Assembly (NCBI GenBank): GCA_007922305.1
Contig: ML677333.1
Span: 20,109,555-20,173,554, forward strand
Direction of reading: 5' to 3'
Length of the DNA stretch: 64,000 bases
From: Dermatemys mawii
Taxonomy: Eukaryota > Chordata > Testudines > Dermatemydidae
Below are positions 24,080 through 34,949 of this stretch, one piece after another; position 1 is the stretch's first letter, and the number at the start of each line of letters is the position of its first letter. A program made the translations under genes and the position numbers. The notes under the pieces are model-generated. The model did not search any database, was not told the origin of the DNA, and saw only the letters and a program-made list of their open reading frames with translations.

Positions 24080-24189
24080 ATCAGATGATCCAAATGGCAC
24101 AGTCTAAGAGGCTAAATCAACTCCTCCAGTTTCATGGGAATGTGTTCAAAGGAATAGGAAAGTTGAAAGGAGTAAATAAAATTGCACAT

Positions 24190-24700
24190 TGATGACATGA
24201 TTTGTCCCGTAGCTCTACCAGACATTCCTTTCCATGTCAGAAAGTTGGTGGAAGAAGAATCAGCATGCCTAGAAGAGCTAGAGATCATTGAGCAGCTGAA
24301 TGGCCTCCAAACACAAAGCATCTAGGTAAAATCTGATGTTGTGTGGACGTGTTTACAGAATCGGGTTATCAAGCATGAGTGACACATCATTCCCACTGTA
24401 GATGAAATTATTGCAGTGCTGAATGGAGCGAAGTTCTGCTCAAAGCTTGATCTCACAGCAGGATACCATCCACCTGACCTCCACCCTGAGTCAAGGTACG
24501 TAACAACCTTCATAATACATGTGGATCTACATCACAATGAATGACAGTTTTGGCATTTCTTCAGCTGCAGAAATATTTCAAACCACCATACATGAGGTAC
24601 TAGCTGGAATCCCTGGGGTTCTTAATGTGAGTGGTGATATATTAGTACTCGGTACCACATCTGAAGAATATGACACAAAACTAGCAGCTATTTTTGAATG
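24190..24700 (+). pseudogene. Gypsy reverse transcriptase relic, palm mutated
   Basis: P-F-H-V-R-K-L-V-E-E-E starts the domain near 24218. K-L-D-L-T-A-G-Y-H near 24445 is the palm A region, with its aspartate kept. F-G-I-S-S-A-A-E near 24550 is motif B. At 24630-24638 the catalytic box reads S-G-D where two adjacent aspartates are expected, so one is lost. A frame change between 24510 and 24530 separates motif A from motif B, and a stop stands at 24699. It cannot encode an active polymerase. Confidence 0.85.
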
Positions 24701-24701
24701 A

Positions 24702-25440
24702 GTGCAGAAGCAGAATCCCATGTTAAACCCAGACAACTGTGATTACAATAAACCCACATTAGAATTTTTTGGATATACATTCTCCAAAGATGGAGTCTCA
24801 GTGGATCCTAAGAAAGTGCAGGACATTCACAATGCCACCGTAGCCACAAACCCCACTGAAATTTGTAGCTTGGTAGATCTTGCAGATTACTGTGGCAGAT
24901 TCATTCTGAGGTTAGCCAATATCACACAACCTCTGGAAGATCTTACCAAGAAAGATAAAATATGGGTGTGGGCAGATGAACATCAAAATGCATTTGAGGA
25001 ACTAAACAAATCTCTTACCAGCAATGCCACCATGTCATATTTTATTTCTGGTAAGAGGTCTGAACTTTAAGTAGATGCTAGGCTGTTGGATTAGGAACAG
25101 TTCTTGCACAGCTCGATGAAGGTGGTCAAATTTACACCATTGCTTATTTCAGCAAGGCTCTTTTATCCCCTGAGCAACAAGTTTCTCAGACAGAAAGAGA
25201 AGCTCTTACTGTAGCATGGAGTTGTTCCCATTTTCATTCATACATTTATGGATGTTATTTCATTATTCTGACTGATCACAAATCTGTTGAACCTGTGTTC
25301 AATAATCTCTCTCTTCACCCACCAACGTTCATTGAGCGATGGATGATCAAACTACAGGGTTATGACTACAAAGCTATCTATTGGCCTGGAAAGGATAACA
25401 CTGGTCTACAATTTTTTAGAAGTCGTCTGCTTCAGAGATA
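24702..25440 (+). pseudogene. Gypsy RT thumb and RNase H relic
   Basis: A 122-codon open stretch continues the polymerase (F-F-G-Y-T-F-S-K-D-G near 24760, D-Y-C-G-R-F near 24885) and leads to the RNase H domain. After a stop at 25068 the domain goes on in another frame with Q-T-E-R-E-A-L near 25187 and T-D-H-K-S near 25270, both conserved RNase H motifs. The sequence loses its identity at about 25440, where the sequence belonging to the minus-strand transposon begins. Confidence 0.85.
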
Positions 25441-25759
25441 AAATGTGATATTTATTATGTATTTTGATGTGCTGAATTCAAATATGACAATTAAAACAAC
25501 TGATTGGCTACTGTTGCTAAGATATTTAAGTTTTTATATTTTATGTCTATGTATATTGTGTAGATAGTAGAGTTTTAATCATAAATTGTAAACCTAGGTC
25601 TTTTCATGTGTTTATGGTTGCTTTACATGATAATATTTCACCTATCCTGTTTATGTAACACTTTAAAAATCAGCAAAAGGGTTATATAAATAAAATATAT
25701 TATGAAACAAAAAGGCAAAAAACTATTATGTACATAGTTTAGTCCTATTCAGTGTCTAC
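25441..25759. other. AT-rich flank of the minus-strand transposon
   Basis: The interval is AT-rich with several AATAAA-like signals on either strand and no coding signal. It lies just past the C-terminus of the minus-strand gene, so it probably contains its 3' untranslated end and the left terminus of the element. I could not find a terminal inverted repeat paired with the 27473-27780 side. Confidence 0.5.
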
Positions 25760-27472
25760 TCAGCGCTTCTTGGCTTGTCTCTTGTATTCATTAAATGGAA
25801 CATCTCTTGTCACTGTCCAGCAATAGTCTGCAAGCATTGATGGGCTCCATTTGCCGTGACAGCGTTTCTCCATTGTTGCAATGTCCTGGTGAAATCGCTC
25901 GCCGTGCTCGTCGCTCACTGCTCCGCAGTTTGGTGGGAAAAAATCTAGATGAGAGTGCAAAAAATGTCTCTTTAGTGACATGTTGCAACCAAGGCTTTTG
26001 TATGCCTTGAGAAGGTTTTCCACCAACAACCTGTAGTTGTCTGCCTTGTTGTTTCCGAGAAAATGTATTGCCACTGACTGAAAGGCTTTCCATGCCATCT
26101 TTTCCTTCCCACATAGTGCATGGTCAAATGCATCATCTCGAAGAAGTTCACGAATCTGAGGACCAACAAAGACACCTTCCTTTATCTTAGCTTCACTTAA
26201 CCTAACCTTGGAAATTTTCCACGGAGGTACTTGAAAGCTGCTTGTGTTTTGTCAGTGGCCTTGACAAAGTTCTTCATCAGACCCAGCTTGATGTGTAAGA
26301 GTGGTAACAAAATCTTCCTTGATTCAACAAGTGGTGGATGCTGAACACTTTTCCTCCCAGGCTCCAATGACTGTCGGAGTGGCCAATCTTTCTTGATGTA
26401 GTGGGAATCTCTTGCACGACTATCCCATTCGCAGAGAAAACAGCAGTACTTCGTGTATCCAGTCTGCAGACCAAGCAAGAGAGCAACAACCTTCAAATTG
26501 CCACAAAGCTGCCACTGATGTTGGTCATAGGTTATGCACCTCAAAAGTTGTTTCATGTTGTCATAGGTTTCCTTCATATGGACTGCATGACCAACTGAAA
26601 TTGATGGCAAAAACATTTCCATTATGCAGCAAAACAGCTTTAAGACTCGTCTTCCATGAATCAATGAAGAGTCCCCACTCCTCTGGATCGTGAACGATGT
26701 TGAGGGCTGCCATCACACCATCGATGTTGTTGCAGGCTACAAGATCACCTTCCATGAAGAAGAATGGGACAAGATCCTTTTGACGGTTACGGAACATGGA
26801 AACCCTAACATCACCTGCCAGGAGATTCCACTGCTGTAGTCTGGAGCCCAACAGCTCTGCCTTACTCTTGGGTAGTTCCAAATCCCTGACAAGGTCATTC
26901 AATTCAGCTTGTGTTATGAGATGTGGTTCAAAGGAGGAGGATGGGAGAAAATGTGAGTCCTGTGACATTGATGGTTCAGGACCAGAAGTTTCATCCTCTT
27001 CCTCTTCCTCGTCTGACTCAAGTGAGAATGATTCTGGTGCATCAGGAACCGGCAGTCCTTCTCCGTGGGGTATTGGGCGTATAGCTGATGGAATGTTTGG
27101 ATAATGCACAGTCCACTTTTTCTTCTTTGACACACCTTTCCCAACTGGAGGCACCATGCAGAAGTAACAATTGCTGTTATGATCTGTTGACTCTCTCCAA
27201 ATCATTGGCACTGCAAAAGGTATAGATTTCCTTTTCCTGTTCAACCACTGGCAAAGATTTGTTACACAAGTGTTGCAGCATATGTGTGGGGCCCACCTCT
27301 TGTCCTGATCTCCAATTTTGCAGCCAAAATAAAGGTGATAGGCTTTCTTAACCATAGTTGTTATACTGCACTTTTGTGATGCAAAAGTCACTTCACCACA
27401 AACATAGCAGAAGTTATCTGCACTGTTCACACAAGTACACTTGTACACACTGCTGACTTCTTTTCCAGGCAC
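25760..27472 (-). pseudogene. Uncharacterised Cys-rich transposon protein, two frameshifts
   Basis: The minus strand encodes about 570 residues in three overlapping frames: 27472 to about 26607, then to about 26205, then to 25760. The N-terminal part has paired cysteines (K-C-T-C, F-C-Y-V-C-G, I-C-C-N-T-C, N-C-Y-F-C), an acidic run of five glutamates near residue 155, and an L-F-I-D-S segment. The middle has C-C-F-L-C-E-W-D-S-R followed by H-Y, a second zinc-ribbon-like motif. The C-terminal part has S-D-E-H-G-E-R-F-H-Q-D-I and the basic end K-R-Q-A-K-K-R. The first shift lies in a run of five T (27-kb side of 26607-26613) and the second just before 26205. The open start is GTG directly after a stop, so the true start is lost or lies elsewhere. 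I recall similar uncharacterised proteins from arthropods, cnidarians and turtles, but I cannot name the family. A transposase-like role is inference. Confidence 0.75.
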
Positions 27473-27775
27473 TTACTGCTGAAACAGCTAACAACCAGAA
27501 TGCTATGGAAAAAAGCTGAAACGCATGTTCTGTTATCACACACCAATCATAAAGCTGTCTTGATACAACAAGTAAAAACAACTGCAAATTGCTGCAGCTG
27601 ATGGTTTGGACATGATACAGGAGTTATTTTGTTTTCGCGATAGTTATTGAACCACTCCCTACTGCTCAATTGGCACTGCACCAGCAAGTGCTATGTTTGG
27701 CAGACAACTAACTACAAAATTGGCACCTGTTGAGATAAGAGCAGATGATTAATCTCCTTGTCACATGACAAGGAA
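27473..27775. other. Upstream flank of the minus-strand transposon gene
   Basis: No open frame and no clear promoter. The right edge of the insertion must lie between here and about 27780, because integrase-tail sequence of the host gypsy element starts by then. A short inverted pair, CCTTGTCACATGACAAGG at 27757-27774, is a perfect 18-bp palindrome. Confidence 0.55.
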
Positions 27776-27779
27776 GTGA

Positions 27780-28070
27780 AGCTCATCATGAAAAAATATG
27801 CTGACTAGTACAGACAGGCCAAAACCACATCTTTCCATGTGGGAGCTATTGTTCTTGTCAGAGATTTTCAGCCCCGCAACAAACTGTGTATGCACTTTTA
27901 CCCTGAGCCTTATAAGGTCACAACGGTCAAAGGCGCAATCACTGCACAAAGAGGATCCTAAAAATGCATTTCTCATCAAACCATTTATGACACTCATTGA
28001 ATTCCGCTTTGCAAGATGATGATGATGTTGACAACCTTACAGAAACTGAACTCTTTATATTCTCTCCAAG
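27780..28070 (+). pseudogene. Gypsy integrase C-terminal relic
   Basis: Plus-strand translation reads K-K-Y-A-D then, after a stop, Y-R-Q-A-K, V-G-A-I-V-L-V-R-D and N-K-L-C-M-H-F-Y-P-E-P-Y-K-V. This is the order of the small barrel-like end domain of gypsy integrases. The central catalytic core that should precede it is missing, so the DNA between 25440 and 27780 was replaced or lost when the minus-strand element came in. Stops and shifts show it is dead. Confidence 0.7.
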
Positions 28071-28312
28071 GCAAGTGAGTTAACCCTCTGTGCGCCAAAG
28101 GTGTAAAGTCACTGTTACCCAAAAAGAAATAGCCATCAGCCTCCAGTGCATTTGGAGGACTATATAACATAAGCAACTGTGTTTCTGTGGATATGTTGAT
28201 CAATCATCAAACTTTTGACATTGTTTTATTTATTCTGTGCTTATTGTATTTTATTTATAAGCTGGAAGTATTTCAAAGTGATGAATGTATTGTTATCAAT
28301 TTAAAGTTTTTT

Positions 28313-28327
28313 GGGGGAAAGGAGGGA
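28313..28327 (+). promoter_or_regulatory. Polypurine tract of the gypsy element
   Basis: A 15-base run of purines (GGGGGAAAGGAGGGA) stands directly before TGTAGCG. In LTR retrotransposons such a tract primes plus-strand synthesis and abuts the 3' LTR, which is its position here. Confidence 0.75.
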
Positions 28328-28535
28328 TGTAGCGTAGTGCAATTAGAATACAAGAGCCATGATGGCGTTGCTGGAAGAAGCGTGACTCAAGGAAGTCCAG
28401 GCCTGGCGTTTGCCAGGCTGAACTCTATCTTACCTTTTGCCTCTCTTTGCTTTCCCAAGGACTTGCACAATCTGTATGGTCAGGTAACTAACAAGGCTGC
28501 CTGGTAGCTGTTATGGACTGAGATGCAGGTGTTTG
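28328..28535 (+). mobile_element. 3' LTR of the gypsy relic (start certain, end not)
   Basis: It begins TGTAGCG immediately after the polypurine tract. No CA end with duplication can be fixed, because the tandem region from 28540 follows. The 5' LTR could not be found, which suggests deletion of the left end. Confidence 0.6.
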
Positions 28536-28539
28536 GCCT

Positions 28540-28805
28540 AGTAGTTAGGACAGGAGTCAGTCTAGTGGACAGAACAGGTGTCCAGGTTGGGGAACAAAGC
28601 CCACGATCAGCACCAGAGTCAAGTGCCAGTTACCAGAGTCAGCGGTCAAGCCAGAGTCAGAGCCAGGAATCAAAGCTGAATGTCAGTGCTAAGGACAGGT
28701 GCCAAATGCCAGAGCCCAGGGCCAAGCTGGAGCCAGGATCATAAGTCACAGGCCAGGGTCAGAGCCAGGAGTGGTCACTAAGGATTGGAGGCAAGGAGTA
28801 ATGGC
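28540..28805. repeat. Degenerate tandem repeat built on CAGAGTCAGAGCCAGG
   Basis: Motifs such as CCAGAGTCAGAGCCAGGA, CAGGGCCAAGCTGGAGCCAG and GGCCAGGGTCAGAGCCAGG follow one another with units of about 12-20 bp. It could be part of the LTR or an independent minisatellite. Confidence 0.7.
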
Positions 28806-31800
28806 TGGAGGAAAGGCAAGGATCAAGCATGGAGAAGGAGCATGGTTGGAACAGGAGGTAAGCTGGGAGTAAAGTAGCAGCCAAGAGCAGAGCAGGAATC
28901 AAGAACAGGTTTGGGTACAGGAGGCTGGCACAAGCAGAGTCCAATTCAGCCACAATAGAAACCACCTTGTTGCTCAGACAGACTTCCTGTTCCTCCTCTG
29001 TCTTAGATAGCATAGTTGAACCAATTGGTGGAGCTGGCCAATCCTCCAAACAGAGCACCCATGCCTCGTCTGGAACTATAGCCCTGGTATTTTCTTAGTC
29101 CACCCAGTTTTAATAGTCATTTGGTGGCAGTACTAGTATAGAACACCAGAAGCAGATTATTTTTAGAGGCAGGTGGCCATTATTTTCAGCAGTTCTTCAC
29201 TGAGTTTTGTAGTTTAAAACATTCAGAGCTAACTTCATCCTTCAAGTATGTGTGTAATTCGTGCAGAAGTTGTGGGAGTTGGGCATGCAAAGGTGTGTGC
29301 AGAAATTGTCCCAGTAATATACATTATTAATTATGGAGTTTAACAGCTTTTATATTTCATCTTCTCTTTGCCATTTAAGTTTGAGTGCTAGTACTGAAGA
29401 CATATACAAATGTTTGCAGTTAAAGATTGGGAGAGGCACTTGTTTTAGGGGGTCCAATAAAAAGTTACACAGTTCCATTCTTTCACATGACCAGTGGGAG
29501 ATGAATATTGGAGATGAATTATAATGGATCTGGTTTATCCCGAAAATACTCTACTAAGATATGCATTTCCCTTCTGCTAACAAGAATTCGCTAATTATTG
29601 GCACAAAATATTAAGTGTTTTGAAAAGAATATTGGAAGGAAATTGCAGAGCAGAAATCATATTACAAAGAAGAAACAGTTGCTGCATCACTTATTCCCAT
29701 TAAAAGTGAATCATTTATTAAGAAGAGTGACTGTAAAATGATATGTGTGCGTTCACAGATAACTCAGCACCAGGCTTACGAAATTAATGGGAAATAGCAC
29801 AATCCTTGAAATGTCCTGTTTTGTGGCTGACCACTTGTAATGTAATATGCAACACTCAGAAGAGTCACAGACTCATTTTCTCAGTTAACTTCAGGCTCTT
29901 GTACATTGGGTTGGGTAACAAGGCATCAAGAAGAGATAACCCTAAGGACATGTGCCTTGGCCTTGGTTAGGTAAATTCAGAAGCACAAAAAGTTAAATGG
30001 GGTTAATAAGGAAGGAGCCAAGGAAAAGTAATCAATAAATACTACACATAAATTAATTATAAAAGCCAGTGACTAAGCAACTGAGTGAGGAGAAGGAATG
30101 TAATACCCTAAAAATTGTAGTAGATTTCTATTAATAAAAACAGTACACACATTATCAAGATAGTGGAAACGTAGATATTTTAAAATATTGTATAAGAGCT
30201 AGATGATTTTATTATTTTATTGCTCCTCTGAAGGAATGGCTGTTCTTGTGTCATAATCAAGTTATAAGTGTTAAAGGGGACTTACGTATCTGTTAGAAGA
30301 AATGAACAATTAAAGATGAGATATTTTGCACCAGCTCTGGACCAGGACACTCCAGGTTTCTATTTCTTTATTTAAAATTTAAAGAAAAGATTATTTTCTG
30401 CAGCATGTTTGGGAGCTTTTGCAATAAAAGAAAGGATGTTTTCATGGGTCAAGACTACTTGAGTGCTGCAAAATTGCAGTTGCTGAACCCATACATGTTG
30501 GTAACTGGTGGCATGGGAATCCTGTTATCTATTAATAAAAATCTTATGCTATACAAAGCACACGGGATCTTTTATAGGGAAGAAGGCAAATACACCGCAT
30601 TTATTGAAAATACAACAGTTAGCATATGCTGTTGAGTCACAGACACGCACACACACACAAGTCCTGCAGATGGTCTTTATAGTTACCAGTCTGTGGTAGC
30701 TCAAGTCAGTCTAATGACTATTTAGACTGAGCATGAGTGAGGAGCTGGGCTCTATCAGTCGTGATCCAATGCTCCGAGGCTTTGCAGAACTGAACCCAGA
30801 GTTTCATGGCAAAAACACACCATCTTTATTTCCATTTGAGTCTATGCATTTTGCAATGTCATCCTGTAACCATTAGTCCTTAAGTGGGGTTAATCTTGGG
30901 GTTTTCCGCTGTTATCATTTGATGGTTATTGTCGGGCTTCATCATTATCTCCTATTTGTTGTCTCGCCTTTGGAGGTGCCTGACTCATCACTGAGACCGT
31001 CAGTGCTGCTAATATATTTCGCATCCGAAACAATAGATGTTTTCTGATTGTCTTTTGGTGTTTCCATGTCTCTCACTTTTTCTTGACCATCTGGACATTT
31101 GTGATGGCTTTCACACCTTATCTTTTCCTGATCAATGCATTCCTCATTCTCACACACAGTTTCTCACAGAAACCTTTAAAGGTATACAGACAGATCAAAC
31201 CTTGCTAAATCTTATAACTAAAACAATTCACATTGTGGCTTTTAGGCTTTTGACATTTCTCTTATCTATATATCATAGACAGAATTCAAAATTCTGTCTC
31301 TTGCTAACTAAATTTTATAACAGGTGCGAACTGTAATGCATATGGGAAACAGAAACCCATCTTTTATAATATAACTTATCTTAAAACAAAGGGTGACCAT
31401 AATCAGTCATAAGAACTGTTCTGGAATACATTTGATACACACTACATTATGACCTTTAATACAAATATAAAATACTACCCTGCATCTAGAAATATGTATT
31501 GCCCCACTCCTAAAAAGACTTACACCATACAAGCTTACCTTCATTTACGTGTAATCTCATGAACTTCAATCAGACTGCTTGCAGGGTGTAAAGTTATGCA
31601 CATGTGAAAGCCTTTGTGTAACAGTAAGGAGCAGCAGGGTACATTTTTCTTTTTATAGTAGAATACAGAACCTTTCACCTCTAGATCACTGTTAAGTAGT
31701 GGATGGAAATCATTACCATGTATTGATTGTTTGTTAGCAAACTTTTCCTGTCTTGAATTTCCCATTTCAGGGGCAGATATTGAGTAGGCTGTTCTGATGA

Positions 31801-32895
31801 TTTATCTCTGGCTATTCAGATAACAGTAATTTCTTATTAAATATTTTAATGTGTATTTATAAATTAGAACATTTTAAAAGGCTTGGGAGGCTTTTTCTAT
31901 GGAAGGCTAAAGAATCTTCAGTCAGAAGGCTAAAATAATTTGATAAATAGGTACATTTGTGGTAAGACTATGTGAGTCTTTATGAATCTTAAGGTTCAGT
32001 TGATTTAGTCTTTAAAAAGTGAACAGCAATCCAATCGAAAATCTGCTCTCCAAGACTTCCCTAGAAAGCATTTGATCAGGAGGATGTCTCCTCTTACTGA
32101 GAAAGTAAACATTCCATGTTCAGTTGGGTGGTCCCTGCACAATCCTAGACTTCACTATAGATTGCACCGGACTTCCGCTAAACGTATAATTTAAATAAAT
32201 AAAATAATTATATGATAAACTAAAATGTTAGCATCAGGAATATGGTATTTAGGTTTGGACTGACAAACTAAGTAGCAAACTGGAACAATTTTGAAGTAAT
32301 AATGTCTAGAAAGATTCTTATAAATGGTTTATATCACAGTGTAGCAAGAGAGGAACACCATGAAAGATGGAAGCCTGGTGAAATATTTCCAAAACAAAAT
32401 AAGAGTTTCCAAAGTTAAAAATAAGTACAAAATTAAGACTAAAAATTACACATAAATTGAGACAATCCAGAATATTTTGGTTGACTCAATAAACTATTTG
32501 GCAAGATGATGAAGGTATTAACCTGGTCTTTCTTTCTTCCTTCAGAAAGATGAAATTAATGTACAAAAAAGTTTGAAATGCCTAGAAATGTTTATACTAT
32601 GTCACATAACAGCCTAAATTTACTCCTTGCTGTTCCTCGTATAGTCTTATATTACATGGCATGAGAAAGCAGAGCATGAGATAAGGTAGATTCAGATGTA
32701 AAAGTTTCAGTCCCTCTTTGTAAAATATGTGCAGCATTCATTCATATTTTCAGCTGAGAGCTTTCAAATGAAGATTTCTGTATGACAATGAGAGTATGTA
32801 GAAGACTGTGCATGTCTGTGCAGTTATTTAATGGGTTCTGTAGTGCTATAGTACCTATTGGTGATATGGTGGATGGTTGGTTATGTTCAGCTTTT
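28806..32895. other. No gene recognised
   Basis: No motif is visible in the short open frames (largest near 31037-31336, 99 codons). 31555-31620 carries a fragment related to the palindromic repeat at about 19440. A short CA repeat occurs at 30648-30660. The rest is unassigned. Confidence 0.5.
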
Positions 32896-32899
32896 AAAG

Positions 32900-33045
32900 A
32901 TTCACTAGGAGTAGAAGAACTACCATACCATAACAGACTAGTGGTCCATATAGTCCAGGATCCTGCCTTTGACACTTGTCTCTAGTGAATTCTTCAGAGG
33001 TAGGTGAATAAATCATGGTGTACCTTACCAATTGGGTAACAATAT
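32900..33045 (-). mobile_element. LINE 3' fragment, same family as 57488-58225
   Basis: GTGGTCCATATAGTCCAGGA and the following TCCTGCCTTTGACACTTG parallel GGTCCATCTAGCCCAGTATC and TCCTATCTACTGACAGTG at about 57536-57570. It is a short, diverged 3' piece in minus orientation. Confidence 0.55.
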
Positions 33046-33915
33046 GTCATCCAGGAGAGATGTCTTCCTGATGATGATCACATTATGTCCTAGACAAGGA
33101 TTAACCATTCTTGTTATTTTTATGCTAGATAATGTAACTGCAAATTCTATTCTCAGGGCCAATTAAAACAAATATGAGGGGTACTTTGAAGCCATTCATC
33201 CAAGGACCTCCCCTGTTGTAAAGCTCAGTATTCAGTTCCATCCTCCCTGTCCCACTCCAAGTGTGCCAAACTTAAGTGTCCTATCACCTGCAGGGGGCTC
33301 AGTCCAGCCAAAAGAAGGAGTAGATGAAATATCTTGAAATGGTGTGTGCCTCCTTGGAGGGAATAGAACTAGTAAGAATGTGGGGATCCTATTAAACATG
33401 AAAAAAGAAAAAGATGAAGGTTGTACTTTTCTCCAAAGATGAAAATGGAAGCAGGAAACAAAGGAACCAGTAAGGCTGGCATCATTGGCAGAGCATAGGG
33501 ATGACATTGGATGTGATAAGAATTGGGAGTAGAGGTCATCAGGGATATAGTTGTGCAGGAATTCTGGTCTCATCTTTCATACAGATGGCTTTCATGGCAT
33601 CTGTGTGGCATAAGCGGAGAACTACACTTATAAGCTATTACACTTGTATGACTGTACAATAACGGTATGATGTCATATTGAATATTTGAGAAACAGTGCA
33701 TGATTGTGTAATTAAACTGTATTGTAATCCAAATGCACAAAGAGATGGAGATAGGGTTGCACAAGAAGCCTTACCTGGTATTCTTGACTTTGGAGTGTTT
33801 AAATTTACCTTCATGTTTTTTTAGCATAGGTTATTTTAATGAAATATAAATACTACATCTGTTTTAATATGCAATTTTATATTTTCAGAAGCAACATTCT
33901 ATACGATTCTGTTCT
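33046..33915. other. No gene recognised
   Basis: The minus strand from 33573 to 33232 is open for 113 codons but has no motif or splice context that would support a gene. Confidence 0.5.
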
Positions 33916-33917
33916 TC

Positions 33918-34020
33918 TCGGGGATGATTCTTGTTTACACTTATGCTCCTTTACACCACTCTTGCAGTGTAAAGGAGCTTAAAATGGGTTTAAGCAGCCT
34001 TTTGTATAAGTAAGAATCAT
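33918..34020. repeat. Palindromic repeat with a perfect 12-bp stem
   Basis: GCTCCTTTACAC and its exact inverse GTGTAAAGGAGC, separated by 12 bases, form a hairpin at 33944-33979. The outer ends GATTCTTG and AAGAATC are also inverted. It looks like a short MITE. Confidence 0.75.
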
Positions 34021-34845
34021 GTCCATTGTGTTAGGGCTTACTCAACAATACTTCTGAAGTTTCCAGTTTGAAACTTTCGCCATGTCTGAATGAAAATAAA
34101 TTGAAGTAATTCTACTTAAAGTTATTGTCCATCAAATAGAGCTATAATATTGGGTTCCTACAATTTTTAGAGAGAAAAAATGATTCTGTTTATTATTATA
34201 TCCTCTCTCCTTCTCTGTCTCACTAGTTCCACATGTGTTTCCAGGGGTTGGGTTATCATCTTTTGTTTTCCTAGTATGACATTTATTTCCATTTCCACCC
34301 TCTTACCACTAAATAACCTTTTTTTTATTTTGCTTTCTTTACTTCTGATGCTGTTCTCCATTTTTTTCCACTCTTCAGACTACAATGCATATGAAAGGGC
34401 AACTACTTCTGCTAAAAACTAAAATAGTCATGGCTTCTATCACAAATGAAGTAGAGCAACTGAAGTTGCCTGTCTTTATTAAAGCAAAACTAGCAGTCTA
34501 ATTTGCACTACCCTTCTTGGTCGCAAGAAAATGACTGTACTCTCTCTGCAATTACTTGCTTCAATCCTCTTTCAGATAAAAGAGGTACTGTGTCTCTTTA
34601 AGTCTGTGAGACACCACTATTATGAGTCAGTCTGTGACAGATCATAAAAGGCGCACCACATCGCAGGCAGAGTCACAGTTTGATGTTACATTTCTGTGCT
34701 ATCCCACAATACAAGTGCACAGCACATTTGAAAAGTCTGCTTTTTCATTGACTTCATAATATCTAAAATTTATTTGTGTGGGGGTAGAGGAGATCTGTTG
34801 CCCCAAGCTTATTGCATAAGGTCAGAAAATTGCCTCAGTATAAAG
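34021..34845. other. No gene recognised
   Basis: Short open frames on both strands near 34167-34422 carry no motif. Nothing else is seen. Confidence 0.5.
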
Positions 34846-34849
34846 TCTT

Positions 34850-34948
34850 CTGTACAGGACTAACTAAATCCAGATCTTCAGCCAGTTTAAACTGGCATAA
34901 TGCCATTTAAGTCAATGGAACTATGCCAGTTTGTATCTGTTGGGGATC
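34850..34948. repeat. Palindromic MITE-like repeat, third copy
   Basis: AAATCCAGATCTTCAGCCAG, a centre with TTTAAGTCAATGGAACTATG, and the inverse end GTTGGGGATCTG repeat the layout of 8505-8602. AACTGGCATAATGCC and its inverse GCATAATGCCAGTTT-like partner make a hairpin. Confidence 0.65.
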
Positions 34949-34949
34949 T

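Noticed and set aside
26401..27104. Plus-strand frames of 65-102 codons
   Set aside because: They are shadows of the minus-strand transposon gene, mainly of its acidic and Ser-rich part.
33232..33573. 113-codon minus-strand frame
   Set aside because: No motif and no splice context. It resembles translated non-coding DNA.
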